From Pelomonas sp. BJYL3 (GTDB taxonomy: Bacteria; Pseudomonadota; Gammaproteobacteria; Burkholderiales; Burkholderiaceae_C): a stretch of DNA of 64,000 nt. The translations under genes were made by a program, and so were the position numbers. Positions 24,678 to 34,522 of this stretch are shown piece after piece. The stretch is from positions 1 to 64,000 of the forward strand of contig NZ_JANZKX010000008.1 in assembly GCF_027257975.1 (NCBI RefSeq). Reading direction: 5' to 3'. The notes under the pieces are model-generated. The model ran no database searches. It worked only from the letters and a program-made list of their open reading frames with translations, and was not told the origin of the DNA. Positions within the stretch are counted from its first letter, which is position 1, and each line of letters starts with the position of its first letter.

Positions 24678-27464
24678 TCAGCGCACGAACACCGCCGCCG
24701 CCCAGGCCGGCACCTGCAGCTCGCCCCGCGCGGCATCCGCGCGGGCGCCCCGGCGCAGGGCGGTGTCCGCCGCGTCGGCTGCAGCCAGCACCGGGTGCAG
24801 GCGCCAGCCCAGCCGCGCCGGCGTCCAGCTGAAACGGGCCGCCTCGCGCCCCGCATTGAAGACGATCAGCAGCTCGCGAAAGCCGGCACCGGGCAGGCCA
24901 CGGCCGTCCAGCCGCGCCATCAGCACGGTGGGCGGGACACCCCGGGGAGGGCGCGGGAAGCTGAGGCGCTGCTGCACCTCGGCCGCACTGCGCAGGTGAA
25001 AGAGGCTGGAGCTGGCGCGCACGCGCAGCTGGTCCAGGAACATGTCGCGGGCCTGGCGGATGTCCTGGGGACGCGGCTTGATCGCGGGGTCCGCCAGCAG
25101 GCCGCGGTAGAGGGGCCAGGCGCCGGCGTTGTCGGCCGCGGGCGGCAGGCCGGCGCCGAAGCCGTTGTCCTGCAGGCGCCAGTCCAGTCGGTTGAAGGCA
25201 TCGCCCGAGTCGAAGCTGTTGCGGTCCAGGGACTTGGACCGCAGGATCTCCATGCCCGCATGGAAGTAGGCCACGCCCTGGCTGTAGGCCGTCACCGCCG
25301 TGACCAGCATCTGCGCCCTCACCCGCTCCTCGTGCGTGACGTCGCGAGGCAGGCGCAGCACGTGGTTGTCGAAGAGGGTGTGGTTGTCATGGTTCTCGGC
25401 GTAGTTGACGACCTCTGCCGGCTCGCTGGCATAGCCGGCCGGCTGGTCGCCATAGGCAATGCCCGACAGAGGGCGCGACACACCGCGCCAGTCCCTCAGC
25501 CGGTAGCTGCGCAGGCTGCCCGCCAGGCCCACGCGGACCAGGTCGGCCGCCTGCTGCAGCGCCGCCAGGGTGGCGGGCTCCGCCACGCCGTTGGGCGCGC
25601 TGAAGAGGCCATTGCCCCAGCCCTGGCGCACCAGGCCGGCCGGCGATCCATCGCCCGGCGAGCCGCCGCGCAGGGCGTCTCGCGCCCGGTCACTGAAGGT
25701 GCCGATGCCGCTGCCGTTGAGCGACAGCTGACTGGCCTGCACGAAGCGCGCGCCGTTCGCGACCTCGCCGAAGTTCCAGCCCTCACCGATCAGGGGCACG
25801 GCATGGCCCAGCTGCCGGCGCAGGCGGGCCGCGAGGGCCTCCATCACCGCGCGCGGCTGGTGGCCCATGAGGTCGAAGCGGAAGGAGTCGATGCCGTGCT
25901 TGTGCGCCCACAGCAGCACGGAGTCGCTCATCAGCTTGGCCATCATCCGGTGCTCGGTGGCGGTGTTGTCGCAGCAGGTGGAGCGCTCGACGCGGCCCTC
26001 GGCATCCAGACGCTGGTAGTAGCCGGGCACCACGCGGTCCAGCACCGAATGGAGGTGCTGGCCGGAAGCCGGCGTGTGGTTGTAGACCACATCCATGCCC
26101 ACGCGCAGGCCCAGCCCGTGCAGGGCCATGACCATCTGGCGGAACTCCAGCAGGCGCTGCCCGCCGGCATTGGCGTCGCTGGCGTAGCTGCCTTCCGGGG
26201 CACTGTAGTGCAGGGGGTCGTAGCCCCAGTTGTAGCAGTCGCGGCCGGCCTGTGCGCTGACGGCCGCCTGCTGGGCCTCGCTGTCCGGCGCGGCCTCAGG
26301 CACGGCGGGCTGGACGCAGCCGCGCTCGGGAATGCTGGCAATGTCGAAGACGGGCAGCAGGTGGACGTCCGTCATGCCCGCCCGTGCGAGCCGACCCAGA
26401 TGCTGCACGCCCAGGGACTCGGCCTGCGCGAAGGCGCCGAAGCGGCCGCGCAGGGCGGGCGGCTGGCTGGGGTCATGCCAGGAGAAGTCCCGCACATGGA
26501 GCTCGTAGATGCTCATGTCCGTCGGCGCGGCCGCAGGGGCGGGCCGGCGGTGCTGCAGCCAGCCGGGCGGCATCCAGGCGGGATCGTCCAGGTCCGCGAT
26601 GAAGCTGCGGCGCGAATCGGCATTCAGGCTGACGGCATAGGGATCGGTCACCCGCTGGCGCAGCAGGCCCTGGCCCGGCACGAGCACGTCCACGAGGAAG
26701 CGGTAGTACTGGCCTCGCAGGTCCTCGGCCGGTGACAGCAGCCAGCTGCCGCTGGCCGGCTCCCACTGCAGGGGCAGCAGGCGCGCTGCGGGCGATTCGG
26801 CGTCGGGATACAGGCACAGCTGCACCTGGTGCGCCGTCGGCGCCCACAGGCGCAGGCCGCTGGCCCGGGTGGCGGGGGCGAACAGCGGCCCGTAGTCCAG
26901 GCGCTCGGCGGCCTCGGCATACAGCTGGTCCAGCGCACCGGGCAGCTGCAGGCGGCTGGCCTCCAGCACGCGGCCCTGCGCGTCTTCCCGCAGCAGCAGC
27001 AGCTCGGCGCGCAACCAGCGCTCGTCCAGGCCCAGGCCCGGCGGCAGCGTCAGCACGCCGCCCGCGCGGAGGTGCGGAAACTTCAGGGCCAGCTCCTCGG
27101 GCAGCGCCTCGCCACGCCGGAGCGGCAGGCTGGCGTCGACCCCCTGCACAGGCTCCCCAGCCACCGCCTTCAGGCCGCCACGCCAGGCCGCGACGAGGCG
27201 AAGCGCCCCCTCCGCCTGGAGGCCGGGCCACTGCAGATGCTGCAGGTCCAGGGCATGGGCGCGCGCCGGCCACTCGGGCGCTCCCGGCGCCGGGGCCCTC
27301 AGGACCTCGGCCAGGCCCGGCGCATCGCAGGCCGCCAGCCCTTCGCTCGCGAGCGCCGCCCCTTGCGCATGCCCGACCCCGGGCAGCAGCGCCAGCAGCA
27401 CACCCATGGCCGCACCAGCCAGGCGGAGGGACGACGCGGGAGTGATGGAGACGGGAGAGGCCAT
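24678..27464 (-). CDS. Secreted pullulanase-type alpha-1,6-glucosidase (GH13)
   Basis: A 928-residue exported enzyme splitting alpha-1,6 branch points in pullulan, starch or glycogen. After a signal peptide (core LAGAAMGVLLALLPGVGHA) comes an N-terminal module, a CBM48-like domain (SGLRLWAPTAHQVQLCLYPD) and the catalytic barrel: the pullulanase marker YNWGYDPLHYSAPEGSY, DVVYNHT, the nucleophile Asp in DSFRFDLMGH, acid/base Glu in LIGEGWNFGE and NHDNHTLFD. The ATG at 27464 is chosen because it puts the signal in frame; a start 28 codons upstream is possible. The gene is divergent from two other GH13 genes. Confidence 0.92.
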   Translation of the reverse strand: MASPVSITPASSLRLAGAAMGVLLALLPGVGHAQGAALASEGLAACDAPGLAEVLRAPAPGAPEWPARAHALDLQHLQWPGLQAEGALRLVAAWRGGLKAVAGEPVQGVDASLPLRRGEALPEELALKFPHLRAGGVLTLPPGLGLDERWLRAELLLLREDAQGRVLEASRLQLPGALDQLYAEAAERLDYGPLFAPATRASGLRLWAPTAHQVQLCLYPDAESPAARLLPLQWEPASGSWLLSPAEDLRGQYYRFLVDVLVPGQGLLRQRVTDPYAVSLNADSRRSFIADLDDPAWMPPGWLQHRRPAPAAAPTDMSIYELHVRDFSWHDPSQPPALRGRFGAFAQAESLGVQHLGRLARAGMTDVHLLPVFDIASIPERGCVQPAVPEAAPDSEAQQAAVSAQAGRDCYNWGYDPLHYSAPEGSYASDANAGGQRLLEFRQMVMALHGLGLRVGMDVVYNHTPASGQHLHSVLDRVVPGYYQRLDAEGRVERSTCCDNTATEHRMMAKLMSDSVLLWAHKHGIDSFRFDLMGHQPRAVMEALAARLRRQLGHAVPLIGEGWNFGEVANGARFVQASQLSLNGSGIGTFSDRARDALRGGSPGDGSPAGLVRQGWGNGLFSAPNGVAEPATLAALQQAADLVRVGLAGSLRSYRLRDWRGVSRPLSGIAYGDQPAGYASEPAEVVNYAENHDNHTLFDNHVLRLPRDVTHEERVRAQMLVTAVTAYSQGVAYFHAGMEILRSKSLDRNSFDSGDAFNRLDWRLQDNGFGAGLPPAADNAGAWPLYRGLLADPAIKPRPQDIRQARDMFLDQLRVRASSSLFHLRSAAEVQQRLSFPRPPRGVPPTVLMARLDGRGLPGAGFRELLIVFNAGREAARFSWTPARLGWRLHPVLAAADAADTALRRGARADAARGELQVPAWAAAVFVR

Positions 27465-27626
27465 GGCGACGATGCAGTGGAGGTCGGGGGAGGTGCGGGG
27501 TGGCCACAGGGCCTGCGGCCGCGCAAATAGTAGCAAAACTACATACAAACAAAACCTGAGTTTTCAGGACGCCGGTTTGCAACTATGCTGCTTCGCGGAC
27601 ATCCCTTCCTTGTATTCTGTCCCACC
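27465..27626. promoter_or_regulatory. Divergent AT-rich promoter region of the GH13 cluster
   Basis: This 162-base gap between divergent amylolytic genes contains the most AT-rich stretch nearby (about 27523-27570). It includes GTAG-caaaa-CTAC and a 5-bp inverted repeat CCTGA-gttt-TCAGG at 27555-27568. Either could be a regulator site. On the minus strand TTTTGT and TACTAT lie 16 bases apart as a possible promoter for the pullulanase. No known operator was matched with confidence. Confidence 0.45.
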
Positions 27627-29213
27627 ATGTATTTCAACTACAAACTTCTCAGCAGCTGCTGGCTCGGCTGCCTGAGCCTGGCCGCCAGCGCCGCGCCCCA
27701 GGGCAGCCCGCCGCCGGACTGGTCCCAGGGCGTGTTCATGGAAGTCTTCGTGCGCGGCTACCAGGACAGCAATGGCGATGGCATCGGCGACCTGCGGGGC
27801 CTCACCCGCAGGCTGGACTACCTGCAGCGCCTGGGCGTGACCGGCCTCTGGCTGATGCCCATCACCCGCAGCGCGGACCACGACCACGGCTACGCCATCA
27901 CCGACTTCCGCGGCATCGAGCCCGACTACGGCAGCCAGGCCGACTTCGACGAACTGCTGCGCCAGGCCCACCGCCGCGGCATCGGCGTGGTGATGGACTA
28001 CATCCTCAACCACAGCGCCCGCGAGCATCCGCGTTTCCAGGACAGCCTGCGCGATCCGCAGTCCCCCTACCGCGACTGGTACGTGTGGCAAGACCCGGCC
28101 CCCGCCGATCTCAAGGACTGGGACATCTGGGGCCACACCCCCTGGTATGCCGACCCGGACCAGGTGTCGCCGAGCGCCCGCTACTTCGCCACCTTCGGCC
28201 CGCACATGCCGGACTTCAACCTGCGCAACCCGGCCGTCGTCGAGGATCACCGCCAGAGCCTGCGCTTCTGGCTGGAGCGCGGCCTGGACGGCTTCCGGCT
28301 CGATGCCGTGCCCCACCTGATCGAGAACAGCGCCAGGGACTGGAACGACCAGCCCGAGAGCCGCGCCCTCACCGCCGACTTCACCCGCCTGATCCGCAGC
28401 TACCCCGGGCGCTTCACCGTCTGCGAGGCCACGGCCAGCCCCGCGGCCTATGCCAGCCCCGAGGTCTGCGGCAGCGCCTTCGACTTCGGCCTGGAGAAGC
28501 TGATCCTCGGTGCCGTGCGCGGCGACGCGGAGGCCCTGGCGCCCCTGGCCCGGCATTTCGAGACCACGCCCCTGAACATGGCCACCATGCTGGCCAACCA
28601 CGACATCTTTGCCGGCGCCCGCGTCTGGGACCAGCTCGGCGGGGACGAAGCCCGCTACCGCCTGGCCGCCGCGAGCTACCTGCTGCTGCCCGGCATCCCC
28701 TTCCTCTATTACGGCGAGGAGATCGGCATGGCCGGCATCGAGGGCCCGGGCGATGAGCCCCTTCGCGCGCCCATGAGCTGGACCGCCGACGGGCGCGGCT
28801 TCACGCAGGGCCGGCCCTTCCGCGCGGTCTCGCCCAACACGGCCACGCACAATGCGCAGGCACAGACCCGCGATCCGGGCTCGCTGCTGAACCACTACCG
28901 CGCGCTGATCCAGCTGCGCCGCTCGCAGCCCGCGCTCAAGCGGGGCGACTACCGGCAGGCCTTCCAGGACGGCAGCGTCATCGGCTTCCAGCGCAGCGCC
29001 GAGGGCCAGACCCTGCTGGTGCTGATCAACTACGGCACGCAGGCCTGGCGGGGGCTGCCGGCGGGTGTCCGCGCGGACCAGCGCCTGCGCCCCGTGCTGC
29101 GCAGCGCCGCCCAGGCCCGGCTGGCGCACGAGCGCCGTCGCGCGGCGCCTGCGCTGCGAGCGGACCAGCTCCAGCTGCCGCCACAGTCCTTTGCCGTCTT
29201 CCGCCTCCCGTGA
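27627..29213 (+). CDS. Secreted alpha-amylase-family glucosidase (GH13)
   Basis: A 528-residue protein with signal peptide MYFNYKLLSSCWLGCLSLAASA and then a GH13 barrel. Conserved regions are FMEVFVRGYQDSNGDGIGDL (typical of oligo-1,6-glucosidase and amylosucrase-like groups), DYILNHS, GLDGFRLDAVPHL with the nucleophile Asp, VCEATASP with the acid/base Glu, and MLANHDIF with the third Asp. A short C-terminal beta domain ends in AVFRLP. It probably degrades maltodextrins in the periplasm or outside. The ATG at 27627 is required for the signal peptide. Confidence 0.9.
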   Translation: MYFNYKLLSSCWLGCLSLAASAAPQGSPPPDWSQGVFMEVFVRGYQDSNGDGIGDLRGLTRRLDYLQRLGVTGLWLMPITRSADHDHGYAITDFRGIEPDYGSQADFDELLRQAHRRGIGVVMDYILNHSAREHPRFQDSLRDPQSPYRDWYVWQDPAPADLKDWDIWGHTPWYADPDQVSPSARYFATFGPHMPDFNLRNPAVVEDHRQSLRFWLERGLDGFRLDAVPHLIENSARDWNDQPESRALTADFTRLIRSYPGRFTVCEATASPAAYASPEVCGSAFDFGLEKLILGAVRGDAEALAPLARHFETTPLNMATMLANHDIFAGARVWDQLGGDEARYRLAAASYLLLPGIPFLYYGEEIGMAGIEGPGDEPLRAPMSWTADGRGFTQGRPFRAVSPNTATHNAQAQTRDPGSLLNHYRALIQLRRSQPALKRGDYRQAFQDGSVIGFQRSAEGQTLLVLINYGTQAWRGLPAGVRADQRLRPVLRSAAQARLAHERRRAAPALRADQLQLPPQSFAVFRLP

Positions 29214-29226
29214 GAATGGTGCGACC

Positions 29227-31104
29227 ATGCCCCTGCGTTCCCTCCTGAGCCGCCAGCCCTGGCTGCGCGCCATGCTCCTGGCCACCTCCCTCTTCAGCAG
29301 CGCACATGCCATGACCCTGGATCACGTCGAGCCCCGCTCCTGGTGGGTGGGCATGAAGCAGAGCGGCCTGCAGCTGATGCTGCATGGCCAGGACATCGGT
29401 CGCCTGAAGGCACGCGTCGAGTATCCCGGCGTGCGCCTGCTGCGCCAGCAGGGCCTGGAGAGTCCCAACTACCTGGTGCTGGACCTCGAGATCGGCGCCG
29501 AGGCAAGACCTGGCACCCTGCGCATCGAGCTGCGCGAGGGCGACCGCCTGGTGCTGAGCCACCCCTACCCGCTTCAGGCCCGCGCGCCGGGCTCGGCGCA
29601 GCGCGAGGGCTTCGGGCCCAAGGACGCCATCTACCTGATCGTGCCCGACCGCTTCGCCAAGGGACTGCCCGCACCGGATGCCGGCGGCATGAGCGAGGGC
29701 GAGCGCCGCGAGCTGCCTGGCGGCCGCCACGGCGGCAACCTGGCCGGCATGCGCCAGCACCTGGACTACGTGGCCGCCATGGGCTTCACCCAGATCTGGC
29801 CCACGCCGCTGACCGAGAACAACGGCCTCGAGTACAGCTACCACGGCTATGCCAGCACCGACCTCTACCGCGTCGACCCCCGCTTCGGCAGCAACGAGGA
29901 CTTCCGCGCCTTCGCGGCCGAGGCCCGCGAGCGTGGCGTGGGCGTGATCCAGGACATCGTGCTCAACCACATCGGCGCCCGCCACTGGTGGATGCAGGAC
30001 CTGCCCACGCGCGACTGGGTCAACCAGTGGCCGCGCTACACCGAGACCAGCCATTTCCGCATGTCCGTCCAGGATCCCTACGGCACCGAGAGCGACCGCC
30101 GCGCCTTCAGCGACGGCTGGTTCTCGCCGAACATGCCGGACCTCAACCAGCGCCAGCCCGTGCTGGCCAACTACCTGATCCAGATGAGCCTCTGGTGGAT
30201 CGAGTACGCCGGCCTCAGCGGCGTGCGCACCGACACCTACTCCTACTCCGACAAGGCCTTCCTGGCCCGCTGGAGCCAGCGCATGCTGGAGGAGTACCCA
30301 CGGCTGAATCTGGTCGGCGAGGAATGGAGCCCGCACCCGGCGGTGGTGGCCTACTGGCAGCGCGGCAAGCGCAACCACGACGGCTACGTCTCCCACATGC
30401 CCTCCATGATGGACTTCCCGCTGCACGGGGCCCTGCTGGCCTCGCTGACCGAGCCCGAGGGCCACGACAGCGGCTTCACCAAGCTCTACGAGGCCCTGGC
30501 CCACGACTTTGTCTACGCCGACCCGGCACGCCTGGTGGTCTTCGAGGGCAATCACGACACCCCTCGCGTCATCGCGGCCCTGCACGGAGACCTGGCGCTC
30601 TACAAGATGGCCACCGCCTACCTGGCCATGACGCGGCGCATCCCCCAGTTCTTCTACGGCTCCGAGGTGCTGCTGAGCAGCCCGCGCGAGCGCGATGACG
30701 GCGCCGTGCGCGGCGACTTCCCCGGTGGCTGGGCCGGCGATGCCGTCAACGCCTTCACCGGCCAGGGCCTGGACGCCCGCCAGCGCGAGGCCCAGGACTG
30801 GCTGCGCCGGCTGCTGAACTGGCGCAAGGGGCAGCCGGCCATCCACGAGGGGCGGCTCGTCCACTACAGCCCTCGCCAGGGCGTCTACGTGCTGTTCCGC
30901 CAGCTGGGCGGCCGGACCCTGATGCTGGTGCTGCACAAGGGCGCAACCGACGCGCAGCTGGACATCGGCCGCTTCCCTGAGATGCTCAAGCCGGGCCAGG
31001 CCTGGCGTGAGGTCATGACGGGGCGCCAGGGCCGCCTGGTCCAGTCGGGAGACACCCTGCCCCTGCCCGCGCGCTCGGCCCAGATCTTCGAGCTGGGCGA
31101 CTGA
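29227..31104 (+). CDS. Secreted cyclomaltodextrinase/neopullulanase-like enzyme (GH13)
   Basis: A 625-residue protein 13 bases after the previous GH13 gene. A signal peptide (LRAMLLATSLFSSAHA) precedes an N-terminal beta domain (VEPRSWWVGMKQSGLQLMLHG) like that of cyclomaltodextrinases. The barrel follows: DIVLNHIG, the nucleophile Asp in GVRTDTYSYSD, Glu in LVGEEWSPHP and FEGNHDTPR. A C-terminal beta domain (VYVLFRQLGGRTLMLVL) ends the protein. It likely cleaves cyclodextrins or short maltodextrins, complementing the other two enzymes. Confidence 0.9.
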   Translation: MPLRSLLSRQPWLRAMLLATSLFSSAHAMTLDHVEPRSWWVGMKQSGLQLMLHGQDIGRLKARVEYPGVRLLRQQGLESPNYLVLDLEIGAEARPGTLRIELREGDRLVLSHPYPLQARAPGSAQREGFGPKDAIYLIVPDRFAKGLPAPDAGGMSEGERRELPGGRHGGNLAGMRQHLDYVAAMGFTQIWPTPLTENNGLEYSYHGYASTDLYRVDPRFGSNEDFRAFAAEARERGVGVIQDIVLNHIGARHWWMQDLPTRDWVNQWPRYTETSHFRMSVQDPYGTESDRRAFSDGWFSPNMPDLNQRQPVLANYLIQMSLWWIEYAGLSGVRTDTYSYSDKAFLARWSQRMLEEYPRLNLVGEEWSPHPAVVAYWQRGKRNHDGYVSHMPSMMDFPLHGALLASLTEPEGHDSGFTKLYEALAHDFVYADPARLVVFEGNHDTPRVIAALHGDLALYKMATAYLAMTRRIPQFFYGSEVLLSSPRERDDGAVRGDFPGGWAGDAVNAFTGQGLDARQREAQDWLRRLLNWRKGQPAIHEGRLVHYSPRQGVYVLFRQLGGRTLMLVLHKGATDAQLDIGRFPEMLKPGQAWREVMTGRQGRLVQSGDTLPLPARSAQIFELGD

Positions 31105-31275
31105 GCGCCGGGCCGGCGCGGATCACGGCGCGAGCCCGTCGTCAGCTGCGGCGGTGGACGGCCGGCGCCGGCGCCCCCATACTGCGCGGCAGCGGGGGCC
31201 GGCGCCAAGCCTCGGGACCAAGCCACGGGATCCAGTGGCAAGACCTGCCCCCATCGCCAGGGAGCCAGCGTCGTC

Positions 31276-34200
31276 GTGTCCACAGAACAGAGTCCGCGCG
31301 AACCGTCGTCCGCCAGGCGGCTGCACCTGGCCGTCCTCTTCAGCGACCTCAGCGATTCCAGCCTCCTGGCCTCCCAGCTGGAAGCCGAGGACTACCTGGA
31401 ACTGCTGGCGCGCGTGCGCGACTGCTGCCGCAGCGCCGTCGAGCGGCATCAGGGTCTGGTCGTACGCCTGCAGGGCGATGGCCTGCTGGCGGTCTTCGGC
31501 TACCCGCAAGGGGGCGAGGACACCGCGCGGCGCGCCACCGAAGCCGCCCTGGACCTGCATGCCGGCGTCGCCCGGCTGCGCGCGGCCGAGGGCCTGCGCC
31601 AGCCTCCCCTGCAGATGCACAGCGGCGTCCATGCCGGCCTCACCCTGGTGATCGAGGGCGACTGCGAACGCGGCCGCCTGGACCTGCTCGGCGAGCCGCC
31701 CAATATCGCCTCCCGCCTGTGCGAGCAGGCCGAGGCCGGCGAGATCTGGGTCAGCCAGGCCGCCCTGGGGCCGGAGCTGCACCAGTTCGAGCACCGCCCC
31801 ATGCAGCGCCTGCCCCTGCGCGGCCTGGCCGAGCCGCTGCCCGCGGTCTGCATCACGCGGCGCGGCCAGGTGCTGACGCGGCTGGCCGCCCGCGAGCGCC
31901 AGGGCGCCCTGCCCTTCATCGGTCGCGCGGACGAGCTCCAGGACCTGCGCCAGCTGCTGGCCCAGGCCGCGGCAGGCCAGACGCGGACCGCCCTGGTCCA
32001 CGGCTCGCCGGGCCTGGGCAAGACGCGGCTGTGCGAGGCCCTGATCGCCGAGGCCCGCCAGCAGGGCTGGCGCATCCACCGCGGCTATTGCGACGGCCAC
32101 CTGCACGGCGAGCTCATGCAGCCCTGGATGCAGCTGCTGCGGGCCTGCTTCGGCCAGCCCGAGCTGAGTCCCCAGGACCAGCTGCCCACCGCCCCGGACC
32201 TCGCCGCCCTGCTGCAGGCCCTGCCCACAGAGCTGCAGGCCGACGCCGCCGAGTGGCTGGAAGCCCTGCGCCCGCAGGCCCATGCCCGCGGGGCCGCACG
32301 ATCATGGCGCGACTGGCTGCCCCGCCTGCCCGCCCTGCTGCGGGCGCTGGGGCGGCAGCAGCCGCAGCTGGTCTTCCTGGATGACTGGCAGTGGGCGGAC
32401 CAGGCCAGCCAGCAGATCCTCGAGCGCCTGATGCGCCTGGGCGACTGGCCTCTGATGCTGCTGGTGACCAGCCGGGAAGCCGAGCTCGGGCCCGTGCAGC
32501 ACCGGGGCGAGTTCCACCCCTTCGCGCTGGGTCCGCTGTCACTGCAGGACTGCCGCGGCGCCATCGCGCAGCTGCTGCCGGGGCTGGACCCCTTCCTGGT
32601 CGAGCGCATCCATGCCCAGGGCGGCGGCAATCCGCTCTACATCGAGGAGCTGTGCCATTGCGCCGCCCAGCTGCCCCGCGGCCAGCTGGCCCAGCGCCTG
32701 GAGGAGCCCCGGCCCGCCCAGGCGGCCTGGACGGCCCTGGAGCTGCCCTGGCTGCGCAGCCTGGTCGAGGCCCGGCTCGAGCGCCTGCCTGCCGAGCCGC
32801 TGGCGCTGCTCAAGACGGCCGCGGTGATCGGCCCGCACCTGCCCCTGTGGCTGCTGCAGGGCCTGTGCAACGAGGACACCACGGCCCCCATCGACACCGA
32901 GGCCGCCCTGGCCTGCCTGGCGCGCCACGACCTGCTCTACCCGGCGGAGACCCCGGGCCTGCTGCGCTTCAAGCACGGCATCACGCGCGAGGTCGTCTAT
33001 CAGCTGGTCGGGGGCCCGCAGCGACGCGAGCTGCACCGCCGCATCGCCCGCAGCCTGGCGGCGGCCAAGGCCGCAGCCCCTGCGATGGAGGCCGCCAGCG
33101 GGCAGTCGTCCCTGGCCTACCACCTCGCCCAGGCGGGCGAATGGGCCGAAGCCGCCCACCAGGCCGAGCAGGCCGGCGAACGCGCCGAGCAGGGCGCCGC
33201 ACCCGACCGTGCCCAGTACTTCTACCACCTGGCCCTGGACGCGCTGGAGCAGTGCCCGCCCAGCGCCGCGTGCTACGCCGCGCAGGTGCGCATCCTGCAG
33301 CGCCTGGGCCTCGCCTGCGTCTTCGATCCCACGCCCGAAGACCTGGCCTATTTCGAACGCGGCTGGGCCCTGGCCCGGCGCTGCGACGACCACGCCACCA
33401 TGGCGCTGACGGTCTACTGGCGCGGCTATGTGTCCTACGCGCTGGGCATGACCCAGCCCGCGGTAGCCCATCTGCGTGAAGCGCTGCTGGGCCTGGAGCA
33501 GCTCAGTGCCTCGCCCTCGCCCGACGGCAGCGCCGGCACCTGGCTCCCCTTGCTCGTGCAGGCCCAGGCCACGCTGGGCCAAGCCCTGGCGGCCGCCGGA
33601 GACTACGAGGCCGCACTGCACCTGATGGACAGCGCCATTGCCATCAAGCGCCAGCACCGCAGCGGCGCCCGCCCCGCCGTGGGCTCGGCCTACACCCTGG
33701 CCTGCAAGGCCGCCGTGCTGGGCGACTGGGGCACCTTTGACGAAGCCGCCGAGTGCTTCGCGGAGGCGCGCCAGGCCATCTACGGTGCGGGCCACGAAGT
33801 CGAGGGCTCGGTGCTGTGCCTGCTGGCCCTGGTGCAGCTGTGGCAGGGCCGCTGGGCCGAGGCGCAGCAGTCGGCCAGCCAGGCCCTGCAGATCGCCCAG
33901 CGGGTGCGCAACCTCTATGTCTTTGGCATGAGCCGGGCCCTGCTGAGCCGCGCGCAGTGGCGCCAGTGCGAGCCGGGCAGCACCGCATCCTTGCGCGCGC
34001 TTCAGGCCCTGGAAGACGCCCTGCAATGGCTGCAATCCCGCCGCAAGCGCCTGTTCGGCTCCCTGCTGCACGGCTGGCTGGCGGAGGCCTACGAGGCCCA
34101 GGGCCGCCCCGTCCAGCTGCGCCAGCAGGCCGCCCAGGCCCTGCGCCGCGCCCGCGAGGGTGACCTGCTCGGCGGCCCCACCGCCCTGCGCGCCCTGGCC

Positions 34201-34488
34201 CTGGCCGCGGCACGTGGCTTCCTGCTCCACCCGCCCGGCCGCTACCTCGCCCTGGCCCAGGCCATGGCCAGGCGCCGCGGGTCGCTGCACGAGACCGCGC
34301 TCAACCGCCTGTGCCAGGCCGAGGTCCTGGCGCTGGAGGGCGACCGCGCAGGAGCCCTGGAACAGCTGGAGGCCGCCGAGCCCCCGCTGCAGCGCCTGGG
34401 CATGACCTGGCACCTGGCGCAGCTGCAGCAGCTGCGCGCCCGCTGCCTCGGCAGCCCGGCCGGCATCGGGCCCGCGGACGCCGGCTGA
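31276..34488 (+). CDS. Class III nucleotide cyclase–ATPase–TPR regulator
   Basis: A 1070-residue cytoplasmic protein. Residues 15-190 form a class III cyclase domain: metal-binding Asp24 (LFSDLSDSS), GDGLLAVFG with Asp68, and PPNIASRL with the transition-state Asn143 and Arg147, so catalysis looks possible. A STAND-type ATPase follows (Walker A GSPGLGKTR, Walker B LVFLDDWQWAD). The C-terminal half is helical and TPR-like. The start is GTG at 31276. No DNA-binding domain is seen. It sits after the amylase genes, but its signal is unknown. Confidence 0.85.
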   Translation: MSTEQSPREPSSARRLHLAVLFSDLSDSSLLASQLEAEDYLELLARVRDCCRSAVERHQGLVVRLQGDGLLAVFGYPQGGEDTARRATEAALDLHAGVARLRAAEGLRQPPLQMHSGVHAGLTLVIEGDCERGRLDLLGEPPNIASRLCEQAEAGEIWVSQAALGPELHQFEHRPMQRLPLRGLAEPLPAVCITRRGQVLTRLAARERQGALPFIGRADELQDLRQLLAQAAAGQTRTALVHGSPGLGKTRLCEALIAEARQQGWRIHRGYCDGHLHGELMQPWMQLLRACFGQPELSPQDQLPTAPDLAALLQALPTELQADAAEWLEALRPQAHARGAARSWRDWLPRLPALLRALGRQQPQLVFLDDWQWADQASQQILERLMRLGDWPLMLLVTSREAELGPVQHRGEFHPFALGPLSLQDCRGAIAQLLPGLDPFLVERIHAQGGGNPLYIEELCHCAAQLPRGQLAQRLEEPRPAQAAWTALELPWLRSLVEARLERLPAEPLALLKTAAVIGPHLPLWLLQGLCNEDTTAPIDTEAALACLARHDLLYPAETPGLLRFKHGITREVVYQLVGGPQRRELHRRIARSLAAAKAAAPAMEAASGQSSLAYHLAQAGEWAEAAHQAEQAGERAEQGAAPDRAQYFYHLALDALEQCPPSAACYAAQVRILQRLGLACVFDPTPEDLAYFERGWALARRCDDHATMALTVYWRGYVSYALGMTQPAVAHLREALLGLEQLSASPSPDGSAGTWLPLLVQAQATLGQALAAAGDYEAALHLMDSAIAIKRQHRSGARPAVGSAYTLACKAAVLGDWGTFDEAAECFAEARQAIYGAGHEVEGSVLCLLALVQLWQGRWAEAQQSASQALQIAQRVRNLYVFGMSRALLSRAQWRQCEPGSTASLRALQALEDALQWLQSRRKRLFGSLLHGWLAEAYEAQGRPVQLRQQAAQALRRAREGDLLGGPTALRALALAAARGFLLHPPGRYLALAQAMARRRGSLHETALNRLCQAEVLALEGDRAGALEQLEAAEPPLQRLGMTWHLAQLQQLRARCLGSPAGIGPADAG

Positions 34489-34522
34489 GCCCGCTCACCC
34501 GCGCCTTGATGAAGGGCGCCAC

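Noticed and set aside
22840..26735. Two plus-strand frames of about 700 codons opposite the TPR lipoproteins and pullulanase
   Set aside because: They lie antisense to well-supported genes and their His/Gln-rich translations are typical of reverse-strand GC-rich shadows.
29026..30936. A 636-codon minus-strand frame opposite the GH13 genes
   Set aside because: The plus-strand GH13 enzymes have complete catalytic motifs; the reverse translation has none.
31238..31251. GCAAGACCTGCCCC as a tenth repeat copy
   Set aside because: One mismatch; recorded only as a near variant since single-mismatch words are much more likely by chance.
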